Assembly: GCA_010015675.1 (NCBI GenBank)
Contig: ML976991.1
Coordinates: 907,017 to 971,016 of the forward strand
DNA: 64,000 nt
Reading direction: 5' to 3'
DNA from: Byssothecium circinans
Lineage: Eukaryota > Ascomycota > Dothideomycetes > Pleosporales > Massarinaceae
In this document: piece after piece, positions 11,583 through 24,373 of the stretch
How the letters are laid out: the number at the start of each line of letters is the position of its first letter
How positions within the stretch are numbered: the stretch's first letter is position 1
Made by a program: the position numbers and the translations under genes
The notes under the pieces: generated by a model
The model's input: only the letters and a program-made list of their open reading frames with translations
What the model was told of the DNA's origin: nothing
Databases searched by the model: none

Positions 11583-14500
11583 GATGGCGGGCTGAGTTTA
11601 GGGTATTTGAGATGACGACGGTCGTGGTAAGGAATAGTTCTGGGTAGAATGACTTTTGTGAGCCGGGTAACGGATATTGAAGTAGAGGCGGAATGGGCCT
11701 TTATAACGAGCGTATTGCCATGCAATTGTTCTCATCTCTTCCTCGCCAGGTCAAGTCCTTCTCTCAGTGAGAGGAAATCTGCCCCATCACGACGCAGCAT
11801 TTCCGAGCACGCCAGTCACAAGCTTTACACGTATCTCGTCTCGGGGTTCTACGCTGTCGCTCAAAGCCGGACATCGCATGGTAGAACTCGTCGGCGGACA
11901 TGTACAGGCGTTCGCATGACGTCGTTATCCACTGACAGCTCTCAAAATCTGAGTGAGCCAATGAATTCGAAGATAGGCCTTGGCTAGGCAATACTTCTTC
12001 GACTTTAAAAACGGATTTGCGGTATCGTATAAAGGACGAAGCAACGGACGATGTTGAGAGTCGTCAAGGAACTGATGTCGGGGACGCACTCCGAGGGCGC
12101 CGCGAGCGAATCGATTGGATCGATGCGAAGGTTGGCAAATAATGGCTTGCGAGGGGGACACGCGCTGTATACAGATTCTTAGAACGTACAGACGTACTGA
12201 ACCAATGATCAGAGATGATGAGTGAGATGAGAGGTGTTGTGGGAAGAGAGTGAAATGTGTCCTGTGCCCTCTTGATCTCGATCATCGATGGATGGTTGAG
12301 ATGGCACGTGAATGGATCCTTAGTGTGCGGGGTTATCGGAATTAAGGAATGCCGCAGCCGTCCCGAAACGATTGCTGTGTTAGTCTTACGTACAATCGAG
12401 CGTGGCTCACAATCACGATCTCCACCGGCTCATCCTCCAACATTTGAATACCATTCATCGATGCTCCTCCCCAACGGTACTACCACCTCATCCTCGAACG
12501 CACATCTATTCAGAACATACAATTCTGACTCCTTATTCTCATGAAAAACCCCCCTCTTCAATTTCCGTAATACATCTCGCCACAGACTTAGCAATCCTGC
12601 TACATTTTGCGACTGCGATATGTCAGCGCCACGTGATAGTACACGGACTGTGCCGCGAACCATCGAGCCGCATCTCTGGTCCAGTACGTAAGACGAATCT
12701 AGTCCACGTCGTCGGCCTAGTATTGTTTCTATGACGGCTGCGAGGGAATGTGTAGACAACGGATCGCTTGCATGCAAGGATACCATAAGGTGAAAGAAGT
12801 TTATTACATCTCCACCATCCATACATCCAACTTCGTTTCTGATCCTAGCCCAAGAGGTTATACGCATTCCAATATGTCATTCCGCGACCTACGCCGTGTA
12901 CATCCTGTGCACGCACAACACCCACTGATATCGCCCGCCATGCTTCCGCGTTCTCCTATAACAAGAGTATGACATGGTGTATTCCGTGCCATCGAACCCT
13001 CGAATCCTCACCTTAAGGTGCGGTCATAGTATCCCTGCGTGCAAACGCGACATCATGGAAGACCAGCTTTTAACTTCTGGCAAAATAAAACGCTTCAAGA
13101 ATCAATATCCGTGCGTGAGTTGATATCCACCGCAGGTTTTCAAGAAACGAATGATTTTTACTGACAAACCTCATTCCCCTCTCGCTTTATCTCGACTCAT
13201 TTCGTTAAAGTCAACCTTAGCTTTCATTTCCACAAAAAGCACATCGAACCCACTCATTACATCCCACCGTGCATTCCATCAATCTGAACCCTATCCTTCA
13301 CCCAAACCCCAACTGCAGCGTCGTGGAAACAAAGCAGAAATAGCACCCTTCCCGCCCCCCAAGCGCAGTTATCAACAGAAAAGAAGCCTGCCAGAATAAC
13401 AAATGGTTTAAGTGTATTACCATCATCTTAAACCCCGAGTCTAGAGCGAACGTTTTGGCTCTACGATTCTAGTTCAATGGTATTTTCGCATCTGGCATCT
13501 GGACTCCGCTGAAAAGTACAGGCATATCTATCCAACACCTAGTCTAGAGAATAGAGAAGACAAAAAAAAAGAAAATTCTGAACAAGGTAATAATACGTAA
13601 TAGAAAAGAACTTTCGTCTTCCACGATAATCTCTATGCTATGCGGGGTCCAGGAGGCTGTACTAGCTTACGGATCTACACATGCTTTACTTTACCTCAAA
13701 GGATAATATACACCCAACTCATCTCCTCTCAGTCCGTCCCAAAAGTATTAAGGTAACCAAAAAACATTCTTAATAGCATGATTCTTGCGAGACGTGCTCG
13801 CGGAACCTTTGGGCAATACTGCTGGTCTCCCAGTGCCTAGGTAGGTGTACTATACATACTAATCCGCCCGTAATAGTGGCGAAGCGAAATACTATACATG
13901 CCTGTATATATATCCAACCTATATCATTCCTCCCTAAACACTTCATATGCTTAATATTGGTGTACCTACTACACACCAATCGACCAACCAATCCCGTCCA
14001 ACCATCTCCTCCCTCCTGGCCTTTACAGGCGCGGTCCACAGAAGCGCAGGGTCGACGGGGGGGTTCCAAGTGCCACATTAACGCTTAAGCTTTCGCCTTC
14101 TATGGACAGGGAAAAGAGAAAAAAATTATAACTTGAAGGGTTTCAACTTCAAGGAGCGATGAGATTTAAGGGTAAAAGACGCGTACAGCTTACCTTGCAG
14201 GCACGTGTAGACGATAACTTGGAGCGGATTTATAACTTTGTTATGGTTTATATTTTAATACTTAACCTATCGCCCAGCTCCAAGTCCATCTACCGTAAGG
14301 TATGTATGTACACACATCCACCATCTTCCCCTATCCCACAACAACCCACCCAGCGCGAAGGATAAGAAAATATCTCCCGCTCAAATACAGGCTCTAAAAC
14401 AAGCATTCCCGCTAACCCCTCTACCCTCGCAGAATTACAAATCTTTAGAGAAAAAAGATCAATCAACAACGCTTAACGCAACGAGAGTGTTTGACTCCAC

Positions 14501-15098
14501 CACTTCCAATCCAGCACACTAGCCCACCCTTCGCGCTTCCCCAAAGAAACAAACAAAGAAAGAAATAAAGAATCTTTGGAACAAAAACTCTCAAGACAAT
14601 GCCGTGTCGCGACATCAGTGTCCAGCGCGTCCAAGTGCAAAGACAAAGGAAGCTAAGAGTAAGATCGATGATGTGCTGTTGAATTACTAGTATAATACTA
14701 CCTTATGTATATGTGTATGTATGTATAGATGTATGCTGATATGCTGATGCTATAAGAAACGAAAGAGAGGAGAAAAATCTACTTATTGCGTCCTGCTTTC
14801 CAAGTTTTGTTTACACAAAAACGTCGTCCGTGAAATGAAAATGAAAAAGAACTCTACCGTTACTCTCACCGTTACTGTTACCGTTGCTGTTAGGAAAACG
14901 TCGTGGAAAGATCATGCCCGCATGAAATGCACAAAAAAAGAAAATTAAAAAAAAAAAAAAAAAGGAAGACAATCCCTCTAAGAAAGGGCAGCCGAAGAAA
15001 AAAAAAGGAAGACCACAACCCAACACCCCAATGCAAAAAAAACGCGCAAACAACTCAACTCCCTTCCCACCAGCCCAAGCCCCCCCACTCCTCACCGC
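11583..15098. other. 3.5-kb gene-poor stretch
   Basis: No gene could be supported on either strand; the small open frames present lack recognisable domains and consistent splice partners. The right end holds A-rich and simple-sequence DNA: an A-tract of about 18 at ~14949, degenerate (TTACYG)n at ~14857-14893, and TATG/TGTA runs at ~14700-14745. Part of 14800-15098 is probably the 3' UTR of the VOC gene. Confidence 0.5.
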
Positions 15099-17345
15099 CT
15101 AATCACCCCCCTCAAAAGCCCTCAACTTCTGCCCCAGCGCATAACTCATCATACTCTTCCGACTCCCCTGCTGTTTATGCTTCTCCTCGACCCCATCGAT
15201 CATACTCTGCGTAATCCCCCTTATCGGTATCTCCTTCCCCGCCGCCACACTGCCCGAGCCATAGCTAACCCTGCCATCGTACTCACTGGGCTGCGTAACG
15301 CTATCCTTGCGATTCACCGTCGTGCTGACCTTCGACGGCGCTCTCGAGGAGGAAGAAGAGGGTTCTTTCTTGATGGGTTTCACGGTACTAGCGTCCGAGG
15401 GTTCGGAGATGATGGTCGGGAGGCGGTGGGATTTCTTGGACGAGGAAGAGGAGGAGTGGTGCGAGCGCGAGGATTTGCTGTGTTTGGAGGAGGAACTGTG
15501 TTTGCTGATGGAGGAGTCGGCGCTGGAGCCGTGGCGGCTGCTGCGATGGCTGCGGTGACTTCGTCGCGAGCCGGCGTTGGAGATGCTGTCGCTTGGCGCC
15601 ACGGTGTCTGTGTCGTTGAAGTCGTCGATTTCGAAGTCGTCGATTAGGTCGTCGTCGTCTTTGTTGGACTTTGCATCGCGGCCGAGGATACTGCCGACGA
15701 AGGACGCGGCCTTTGAGGCGACTTTAGAGGGCGCCTTGGAGGGCGGTGGGGAGGGTGCTCGGCTTTCGTGCTTGGAACGCGAGCTTCGATGGGAAGTGTG
15801 CGACTTGGCTTTTGAGACTACACTGCCTTCGCTGCTGCGACGCTCGATATCGGGGACAAAGGAGGAGATCAGTGTACTGGGTGCTGTGCTGTGTGCTTTG
15901 GAGACAGTGCTTCGAGCTTTCTCGCCGCCGGGAGATAACTCAGGGCTTGTCACTGAGCGGTGAGAAGAGAAATGGCTCCGTGGAGAGGCTACAGAAGTAG
16001 CTGGCGCATACTCAATCGCCTTTGGTCTTCGATACTCCGAGCTTGTTCGCGAGCGGTGTGACGACGCTGAACTCACGGACGGAGCAACAGACGCAGCGGG
16101 AATGTACTCAATGCTGTTGTCCACATTGGACCGAGAGCGGTGTGATGCTGTAGATGGAGCAACTGACTGAGCTGGAACATACTCGACTGCCTTAGGTCCG
16201 CCCGCCTCGGAGGCTACCCTTGATCGCTGACTTGTAACCTGGGTCCTAGATGGAGCGACCGAGTAAGCAGGAGCATATTCGACCTGTCGGGGAGCCTCGC
16301 TGCGCGGCGCCTCGCTCCTAGGTGGAGCCAAACTGTAAGTCGCCGAGTGGTAATTCGAAGGGGCGGGTTCAATAGCACGCTGCGCGTAGACGCTACGCGG
16401 GGGTGCGGAGTACTGCGATTCGGTATCGCCATTGTTGCGGTGAAGTGCGCTAGGCTGTGTTTCGTGGACGGGTTGTGGGTCCGCTATAGCTAGCTGGGGT
16501 TGGGATTGTTCTTTGGTCTGTGTGAGCTGGGAGACCATGTTCTTGGCCTGCTTCAACACATTGAAGTCGGCCTCCTTCTTGGCACTATCTTGCTCGCTCT
16601 TGACCATGGCATAGACTACGGCTGCACCGGCGGCTGCTCCAATGAGTGTACCAATGATTTTCTTCGCCGCTCCATCCCCAGCATCCGTAGTGGGGGCTCC
16701 CTGAGATGCGGTAACAGGCTCAGAGGTACTGGCAGCTTTCGAAGCCACGGACGGTGCTGTAGATGGAGCCTTCGAGACCACAGAGGGAGGAGTCGTCGGC
16801 TTTGAGGTGGGCTGCATCGAACGACCGCTGACAACACTTCTGTTGTCGTAGATATTTTCAGACACAGTCCTCTGCCAGGTGATGACTCTGCTGTGATGAA
16901 TGACAGTTCCGTCATCTCTGACGTCGGGTCCATTCTTGTAGACGACTTCAATACTGTTGCCGTCGAGGTCTAGAATCGCAGCATTGAAGTGACCATCCTC
17001 GTCGCTTCGGGAGGCAGGGGCTCCATTAGGACGACCGCCTGCGGTAAGGGCCGCCGTATAGAAGTCTCGAACGGCGGTCCTACTTGCAGCGGTGAACGCG
17101 ATATGCGCGGCGCCCGCTTTTACGCTGTCGTTGACTTTAGCATCCATGGTACTGAAGATCGGTGATGGGGTCCCTTACCCGGGCGTCTCTTGGCAGAGGA
17201 AGAAGTCGGCATCGTGAATACCAAGGCCAATTTGATTGCCTTGCTGCCCGATATAGCGGTATCCCAGAGGCTGAAGAGCAGATAGAAAGAATGAACAAGA
17301 AGTTGGTAGATGAGAAACGGTGACACCAATGTGGGAGACTGGCAT
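15099..17345 (-). CDS. VOC/glyoxalase-fold protein with Ser-rich repeat tail
   Basis: Exons 17345-17179 and 17124-15099 give 730 residues. The 54-nt intron (GTAAGG...GACAG) joins ..CQETPG to VKAGAAHIAF, restoring the vicinal-oxygen-chelate domain (residues 1 to ~120), with SHIGVTVSHLPTSCSFF at the start and FNAAILDLDGNSIEVVY at the end. VOC proteins include glyoxalase I and dioxygenases; the substrate here is unknown. After the VOC domain comes a Ser/Thr/Pro-rich region, then a glycine-zipper or membrane-like segment (IIGTLIGAAAGAAVVYAMV, residues ~214-230). About five degenerate ~30-residue repeats follow (~320-470), built on IEYxPAxSVAPS...SHRSR. A basic/serine-rich tail (SHRSSRSK, SSSSKHSK) ends the protein. 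A shorter model starting at 17147 would lose half of the VOC domain. The tail is probably disordered. Confidence 0.8.
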
Positions 17346-18818
17346 GATGCAAGATGGCGGTGAACAAACTAAGAAGGACGAAAGAGGGAACGTAGATGAC
17401 AGAATCAACGAAGAAGGGTGATGAGGTTAGTGTTCAAAAACACAAGAACTTCCTTGATGAGAGGAAGTATAGGATGAGTGTGTAACTTGCAGGAGACGTA
17501 CTTTAGTACCACCTGCGGTTTATATCTCGTCCATGACCAGGGGAGCATTTCATTGCTTGGTGAAATGAATTGGCAGGGCGGTCCATGCCGTTGCGGGAAA
17601 GCCGTCCTAGGCGGCCCCACTGATCCTGTTGGCTGTCAAGGACTCCGTTGTCAGGTCGAGTCCTCGTGCTGCCACATGTCCATCGTATGCAGCTAACGTT
17701 GTGGCAGAAGCGAGTGAAGGGGGTTGGATCCTCCCTCGGCCCGTGTCCGCTTCCGCCTCACATCGCGCCTCGAACCGGAACGGAAGCCTTCAATTATACT
17801 CGGTTTTGTGAGATACCAGCCGCAGGCGCCTGCAATGTATGTGCCACCTGTCGGCGCACTGCGCAAGTAATATATATCGAGACATGTACACGCGACAAAG
17901 TTTTGATGCTGCAGAAAGGACAGGGGAAGAAAGATAGTGCCCAAGATAGCCTCACCTCAACTCAGTTCAACTTAACGCAACATCGCAACTAACGTCTGCA
18001 TCCGGAGGTAGGTAGGATGAGGCGGGACTATTGCTTCTAGCGAGTTTCTGCCGACTTCTAGTCAGGACTGAGGTGGAGGAAGATGATGGTGCGGAAATAC
18101 CCCAGCTTGTCTACATTGAAGCTTTCCCGCCGTATGCGAAGCGCGCATCGCGCATCGCACATCAAATCTGTGTGGGACAATGGGCCCCGAAGGCCTCTTG
18201 GGGTCAGAGGTTCCGATTCGCTGTCCGTAGAGCCGGATCGTGAGCGTCAGTAGAGATCGGCTGTTGGAGCCCCATGAGCGGTATGTTGAATACGTGCAGT
18301 GACAGAATCGCAGGCCATGGTTGGGATGGATGCGACATGCTTAATACGCCCCGAGTATGGAGCTGACGTCAATCGAGCTCACACATGTCAGGCCGCGGCT
18401 ATCTATAGTACTATCTGCAAGGAGACCAAAGCGCACTGGCAAAGAGACGCGTCCATGCTAGCTAGACCAACATGATGAGACCTACGTTTTCCCGAGGACC
18501 AGGCGCAGTGCGCAGAGTCCGAAGAAAGAGCGACAGGAGACGTAGGGCAAGTTGATTGCCCTACTGGACTCTTCACCGAAGAGTTATTTTTGTTTGGACG
18601 TTGAATCCGAGAGTTGTTTTGTTGTAAAAGAAAACTCAGACAGACGCTCAAAAACAAAAGCAGCAATACGCCCAGGCTGTCGATGTTGCGATCTCGGCCT
18701 AGGCGTATCCCGCTGTCACACGCACTCCTGTGCCCAATCCCCTCAGTGAGGCCGCTCGAATCAGCAACGAACGGCCAACGGCGTGTCCGGCGAGGATAGG
18801 TTAGTATGGTCAGTCCGC
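17346..18818. other. Intergenic, VOC gene promoter side to EMG1 3' end
   Basis: No protein or RNA gene recognised in 1.5 kb. The first few hundred bases are the likely promoter of the VOC-domain gene. The remainder carries no repeats that I can see. Confidence 0.45.
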
Positions 18819-19851
18819 TTAGAAGATACCCCAGACATCTTCAGCGGCGTGGCAGAATTTGCTGCACGCAACGCTGGCGCTGAGGTTGAACTGGCTGATG
18901 GCAATCGTGTCGTCCTTGATCTTGTCGGCGAAGTCGTCGTTTCCCTTGGCCATGGCTCCAATAAAGACGGCGATACTCTCGTCCTTTTTCAGGTCCGAAA
19001 TGTAGTCGCTGACACGCACCACTTCCGAATCGAAACTGAGGGTGACCTTGCGGCAGTGGGGAGGGAGATGATCCGTGATGGGGTTCTTGATGACCTGGAT
19101 GAGCTTCTCGTTGGACGTGGTCGACCGGATCTGGTGGCGGTGGAGGAGCTGCACCATCAGACCAGCAAAGCGCTTGAATGTTCGCGGGATGCGCACAGTC
19201 GGGCTGACCTCGATGAGCACGCCCTTGGACGTCTGGATGTAGATCTGGAGCTTGCCGGCCTTGTTGATGGGTGAGTCGAGCAGGGTGAGCAGACACTGCG
19301 CAGCTGGGTTAATGGGTGAGTAGCGCTTCCGAATGTTCGCACACGCACCTGATGAGTGATGTCTGGTCGCGCCTCGCTGATATCGCGGCCCATCTTTCGC
19401 ATGACGCCGATGTGATCGTCGCTATTCAGCAGGTTGTACTTGTCTTCCCTCGCACCTGGACCGCGGCCGGAGCCATGCGATGCCTTGTACGTCTCGAGCG
19501 TCGCGTTGCATAGCACGACAATGAGGCGCTGCGTGTCCTTGTCGTTGCTGGCTATCGGCGCGTGCTGTTCGGCGACGAGCCTGGGGAGGTCGGGCGGAGG
19601 CAGACTCTGCGTCCCTGCAGATGGGGAGGATACGTTAGCGCTTGCCATTGCCGTTGCCGTTGCCGTTGCCATTGGTATTGCTGTGGATGGGTTGAGGTTG
19701 ACGTTGGGGTGGAAGAGAAGGGAGGAATGAGGGGTTTTGCTTTGGGCGTGCGCAAGGCGACAAACATGAGTTCTAACTGACTTATCCTCTTTTGCGGGTT
19801 GCCACGCTCGGGACGCTCAGTCGGCGCCTCCTTGACCTTCACACCCGCCAT
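18819..19851 (-). CDS. EMG1: Emg1/Nep1 18S rRNA pseudouridine N1-methyltransferase
   Basis: SPOUT-class methyltransferase that makes the m1-psi of the hypermodified base in 18S rRNA helix 31 and is part of the nucleolar small-subunit processome. Exons 19851-19782, 19680-19349 and 19295-18819 give 292 residues, with phases matching at both junctions. The N-terminus is a low-complexity Ala/Thr stretch encoded by an imperfect GGCAAC hexamer run. Family landmarks follow: [43 protein letters not shown] (shown in parts; LLNSDDH.. then ..RPDITHQ), [45 protein letters not shown] and the C-terminal [15 protein letters not shown]. The first donor is GTCAGT. Length and motifs match the family, with only the N-terminus extended. 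Confidence 0.95.
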
Positions 19852-20556
19852 TATTATCGATTACAGTAAAATGTTGTCCTGGAAATGCTGTGCTTCGGTC
19901 TAGTGTTGCGGGGTCTTCCGAATTCCGCGTGTACTCAATGTCAGGTTCAAGCACCTGAAGGGTTAGGCTACTAAACGGCAATTGAAGCTGGCGTGCCAAA
20001 GATGCCCGGAAAGGTCTGCAAAAGCGTAACTGTCCGTGAGGGAGTGTGGAGTGGAGAGATGGATCTTATGTGGGAGCGGTGAGAGCAGGATTTTCGCGCT
20101 ATGCTTCGCCAAACCACCGGTTCCCGAAAGTTGATTACATAAGTCACGAGGTACGGTACCTAGAAGTATGCCGTATCAGTCCATTATATCGTGCGCATGT
20201 GAACCGAGAAGGTTTCATCGCCGTTAGCTCTCTTATCGATCGTTCTTTGACCAAATAATAGTCAAGTGGTGCTAAAGAGAGCGCAAACTGGAGCAAGCCT
20301 TCGCCATCCCGACCTGCATCGGGCATAAGCCTCATCATCGGCCTACAGCAATTAATCATCGTCAACAAATCAACCGATGTTCGTCGGACGCTTGAGTAAA
20401 GGTAGAGCAATGGTGACGCAAATACTCAAGTTGGCACCTTCCTGAGTTCTACTCGGCGGGGGGGGGGGGGGGCAGTACATATAAAAGGCACTCAATTGAG
20501 TCAAAAGTCCAGATACTCTTTCCACCACATTCCGGTACTTGATTCTTGACCTCACC
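19852..20556. other. Divergent promoter region, EMG1 and SDR genes
   Basis: EMG1 and the dehydrogenase gene diverge from this 0.7-kb spacer. It contains a run of 15 G residues (20458-20472) followed closely by a TATA-like element. No gene is seen. Confidence 0.6.
20480..20487 (+). promoter_or_regulatory. TATA-box candidate for the SDR gene
   Basis: TATAAAAG lies about 70 bases upstream of the dehydrogenase start codon and directly downstream of a G15 homopolymer. Position and sequence suit a core promoter; there is no experimental support. Confidence 0.5.
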
Positions 20557-21569
20557 ATGGCCTCCTCTCTCCCTCTCGCAGGCAAAGTCGCTATCGTTAC
20601 CGGCGGTTCTCGTGGCATCGGAGCTGGAATAGCATTGGAATTAGCCCAAAGAGGTGCCAAAGTACGTGCCACGACAATTAAACATTTCTGCCTTTTTTTT
20701 TAAGATCTGCCGGGGGGGAGCGATGAAAAAGGCTAATCTCGTGGGGCTTTATGTCCGACAGAGTGTCTAACAGCAGCCACAGGTCACCATCGTATACACG
20801 TCCCCCAAAAGCAAAGCCGCCTCCCAAGACGTTGCGTCTCGAATCGCTGCATTGAACAATGGAAGCCAGGCCATCGCTGTACAGGCTGATCTGAGCACAG
20901 TCGAAGCTCCCGACAAGATTGTGTCAGCAACGACAGAAGCCTTTGGCGAAAAGATTGACATTCTCGTCAATAATGCAGGAGTGCTTTTCGAAAAGAGCAT
21001 CGGTGAAACGACTGTAGAGGACTACGCCTCGATGTTCGATGTCAATGTGAGGGCTCCCTTGCTGATGACGAAGGCCGTTGTGCCGCATCTTCGAGCGCCG
21101 GGCAGAATCATCAATCTCTCATCCGTTGGCGCCCGCTCTGGCTTCGACGGTCTGGCCTTGTATTCGGCATCCAAAGCAGCGTTGGAGGGATTGACGAGAG
21201 GTCTCGCCGCTGAGCTAGGCAGTACGTAATCCTAGATATTTGGACAGTTTGTTCCAGGGCATGAGCTTTGCTAACTTATATCCACAATGCAGGTGCTGGG
21301 CACACTGTCAACACGGTGGCACCGGGACCTGTCAAGACTGAAATGCTGGGCGATGTCTCTGAAGAGATTGTTCAGATCCAACTGAAGACGACCGCAGTCG
21401 AGTACGTCCATCGCTCTTTTCCACTCCAATGTTTTGCTAACAGGATCGTAGACACCGCTACGGCGAGATAGATGACATCGCGCAGGTGGTCGGCTGGCTG
21501 GCGGAGGAACAAGCTAGATGGATTTCGGGACAAACGATTTCCGCGAGTGGGGGCTATCAGATGCTCTAA
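20557..21569 (+). CDS. Classical short-chain dehydrogenase/reductase
   Basis: NAD(P)(H)-dependent SDR of 256 residues. Exons are 20557-20661, 20783-21221, 21293-21401 and 21452-21569; all introns are GT-AG and in consistent phase. Visible motifs are the cofactor loop TGGSRGIG (15-22), NNAG (98-101), and the catalytic tetrad Asn123, Ser149, Tyr162 and Lys166 (YSASK). Further family signals are PGPVKTEML and the C-terminal WISGQTISASGGYQM. The sequence resembles fungal 3-oxoacyl-ACP or versicolorin/naphthol-reductase-like SDRs, but I see nothing that fixes the substrate. It is not obviously the trihydroxynaphthalene reductase of melanin synthesis. The first intron (121 nt) is long for this window. 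The gene diverges from EMG1. Confidence 0.9.
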
Positions 21570-22595
21570 AGTAGCATGAGCTTTGAGGCTGGGTGTGTTT
21601 CTTTGATCGTTTCCGCATGTTTGACAGATTCACACACTGAAATAGATTGGGAAGAAGGCGCCGGCGGAATAGTCAGAACCACAGTTCGGCGTTGTCAGTT
21701 CAGACAGAGACTTCCTCACCTCTTTTCTCAGTGCAATGCGACATGACAGTGCCACATCCGGTCGGGTAGTATAGGTAATGCAGATTCTACCGGTAGGTCT
21801 TGGGGTTATAGAGTCGCATGGCATTCTGGGCATCCAGGCTGTCAGCAGCAACCAAGAGCTGTCACCAAGGCTACAAGCAAAGCGCCATGGCGCCACAGGA
21901 ACCAGACGTGATGAAGCTGGATCGCGCAGTAGGGAGTGTTCAAGTCGGACGTTCGGAGGAGTTGACGTTGGAGGGCCAAGCGGTACGCGCCGGGGCGGCG
22001 ATACGGATGAAACAGGCTGCGACACACCTCTTACGCGCCTCTGCCATCCGCCTCTCGCCTCTCGCGATGCCAGGTCTCGTCCAGTTTCACACCCTCACCG
22101 TCGCGCCCCCACTGGGCGCCTCCCCGTCGCTCATTCGTCCATGCGCCCCTGCGAGACGCCTCAATTGCCCGCGGACTCGCTGATGTCGCAGCTTGCCGCT
22201 TGCGATTGAGAAAATGGTTCGATTTGCCTGCCGTGCTTCCTGCTCTACGCGTCGTTGTCCTGTTCCTCGAGCCTCGTCACCGTCTTGCTGTGTATGTGCA
22301 TGTGCTTATAGTCTTTTCTTTGCCCATTTGCAGAGCCTCCGTTGTTATGCCGGTGCCTCTTTAACCGGTTACGTACCTCGACAGCATCCACCCCCCTTCG
22401 ATTCTTCAGTGCGGGCACACCTGCTAGTAAGTCTTTCTCTCCTCCACTCAACACCATGCTGCCGCCGCACCCATGCTGACCGCCGCTCGTTAGATTCTAT
22501 ACTTTTCTTAGCTTTTGTTGTATTTCTTTTTCGCCATTCAGCAGGCTCTGAAGAGCGGCAACTCCTAATACCGCGTCTCTACGTGACCTCTCACT
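21570..22595. other. noxB upstream region
   Basis: No gene seen. A possible 5'-UTR intron of noxB runs from GTAAGT at 22427 to ATTCAG at 22541, with a T-rich 3' end. This is inference from splice signals only. Confidence 0.4.
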
Positions 22596-24373
22596 ATGTC
22601 GGCCTACGCAAACACCAGTCTCACAGGCCGCGAGCGGTCGCGATGGCCTCCACTCACACGAATGCTCATGTCAGGAGAGATGTCGGACGAGAGGCCGCGG
22701 GAACTCTACCTGAAGGAGAAGATCGACAGGTGGATGGTGAATGAGGGCTACCGACGAGTGTATGCATGCGGTCCGGTCCAACTATCTGCAACCCTACTAA
22801 CTTCCACAGATTTGTCTTCGCATTCCTAATATTACATCTCATGGTCTTTGGTTTCGGTATGGCCCACTACGGATTCAAGGACACGTCCATCGGAACCCGC
22901 GCTGAATTTGGCTGGAGTTTTATCCTCGCGCGTTCAGCAGCTCTAACGCTCCATGTCGACGTCGCCTTCATTCTCTTTCCCGTATGCAGAAACTTGATTT
23001 CCATGGTGCGTCGGACGCCCTTGAACGGCATCATCCCCTTTGATAAGAACATCACCTTCCACAAGCTCGTCGGCTGGGCTCTTTTCTGGTTTTCTTGGAT
23101 CCACACGATTGCGCATTGGAGGAACTTGTGGGTGTTTGCCTTCAATCGTAAACTTGGCTTCGTCGGTTTTCTTCTCGCCAATCTTGCGACAGGTCCCGGA
23201 TGGTCAGGATATGTCATGTTGATTGCGCTGTGCGCTATGGTGTACACGGCAGCTGAGAAACAACGGCGAGCCCAGTTCGAGCGATTCTGGTACACACACC
23301 ACCTGTTCATCGTATTCTTCATCTTCTGGTCCGTCCACGGAGCCTTCTGCATGATCAAGCCGGATTTTGCGCCTTTCTGCGACGGTATCGGTGTTTTCTG
23401 GGAGTACTGGATGTATGGTGGATTTGCGTACCTCGCCGAGCGCACGTCGCGTGAAATTCGCGGTCGCCACAAGACATATGTTTCCAAGGTTATCCAGCAC
23501 CCCAGCAATGTCGTCGAGATCCAAGTCAAGAAGGAGCACACAAAAACCCAAGCCGGTCAGGTACGTTTTCCATGCATTCTATGGCAATTATGAATCCGCT
23601 AACAATATTAGTACATCTTCCTGTGCTGCCCCGAAGTCTCCATCTGGCAATACCACCCCTTCACCCTCACCAGTGCGCCCGAAGAAGACTACATCTCCGT
23701 GCACGTCCGCATGGTCGGCGACTTCACCAAAGCGCTCGGAAAAGCGCTCGGCTGCAGTCTCGAACGCGGCGGCAAAGGCGAAAAAGAGCAACCCTCCGAG
23801 CTCCCGCTCCGCCAAATCCTGCCTCGCGTCTACATCGACGGGCCCTTCGGCTCCGCCTCCGAAGACGTCTTCAAATTCGAAATCGCCGTACTAGTCGGCG
23901 CCGGTATCGGTGTAACGCCCTTCGCCTCTGTCCTAAAATCCATCTGGTACCGCATGAACTACCCGCAAGGTCGCACGCGCCTCCGAAAAGTCTATTTCTT
24001 CTGGATCTGCCGTGATTTCGGGTCCTTTGAATGGTTCCGCTCGCTGCTCCTCGCCATCGAAGCCCAGGACCTCGACGACCATATCGAAATCCACACGTAC
24101 CTCACCGCGAAGATTAAAGCCGACGACGCAACCAACATCATGATCAACGACGCAAACGCCGAACAGGACGCTATCACAGGACTCCGCGCGCCGACCAACT
24201 TTGGCCGCCCCAATTGGGATATGATCTTTAAGAGCATAAGAAAGATCCATGCGCCGGCGGAGGCGGGTGTGTTCTTCTGTGGTCCCAAGGTGCTAGGTTC
24301 GACGTTGCACATTAAGTGTAATCAGTACTCGGAGCCTGGGTTTAGCTTTGTGTGGGGGAAGGAGAACTTCTAG
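22596..24373 (+). CDS. noxB: NADPH oxidase B (Nox2-like superoxide generator)
   Basis: Six-pass membrane flavocytochrome that passes electrons from NADPH via FAD and two haems to O2, producing superoxide; in fungi NoxB acts in ascospore germination and appressorial or hyphal penetration steps. Exons 22596-22759, 22810-23560 and 23612-24373 give 558 residues. The N-terminus (LTGRERSRWPP..LKEKIDRWMVNEGYRR) is characteristic of the NoxB rather than the NoxA class. Haem-ligand helices are visible as HKLVGWALFWFSWIHTIAH and FWYTHHLFIVFFIFW. The FAD motif is HPFTLTSAPEED, the NADPH motifs are DGPFGSASEDVF and LVGAGIGVTPFAS, and the C-terminus is FFCGPKVLG..FVWGKENF. No EF-hands are present, as expected. 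The first donor must be the GTATGC at 22760 to keep frame. Confidence 0.95.

Noticed and set aside
12430..12867. 145-codon open frame on the minus strand
   Set aside because: No recognisable motif and no upstream or downstream exon in phase; unsupported.
17099..17147. Downstream ATG as start of the VOC-domain gene
   Set aside because: It would remove the first half of the VOC fold; splicing 17179 to 17124 restores the family sequence and puts this ATG inside the intron.
18783..19274. 163-codon plus-strand frame opposite EMG1
   Set aside because: Antisense shadow of the EMG1 third exon.
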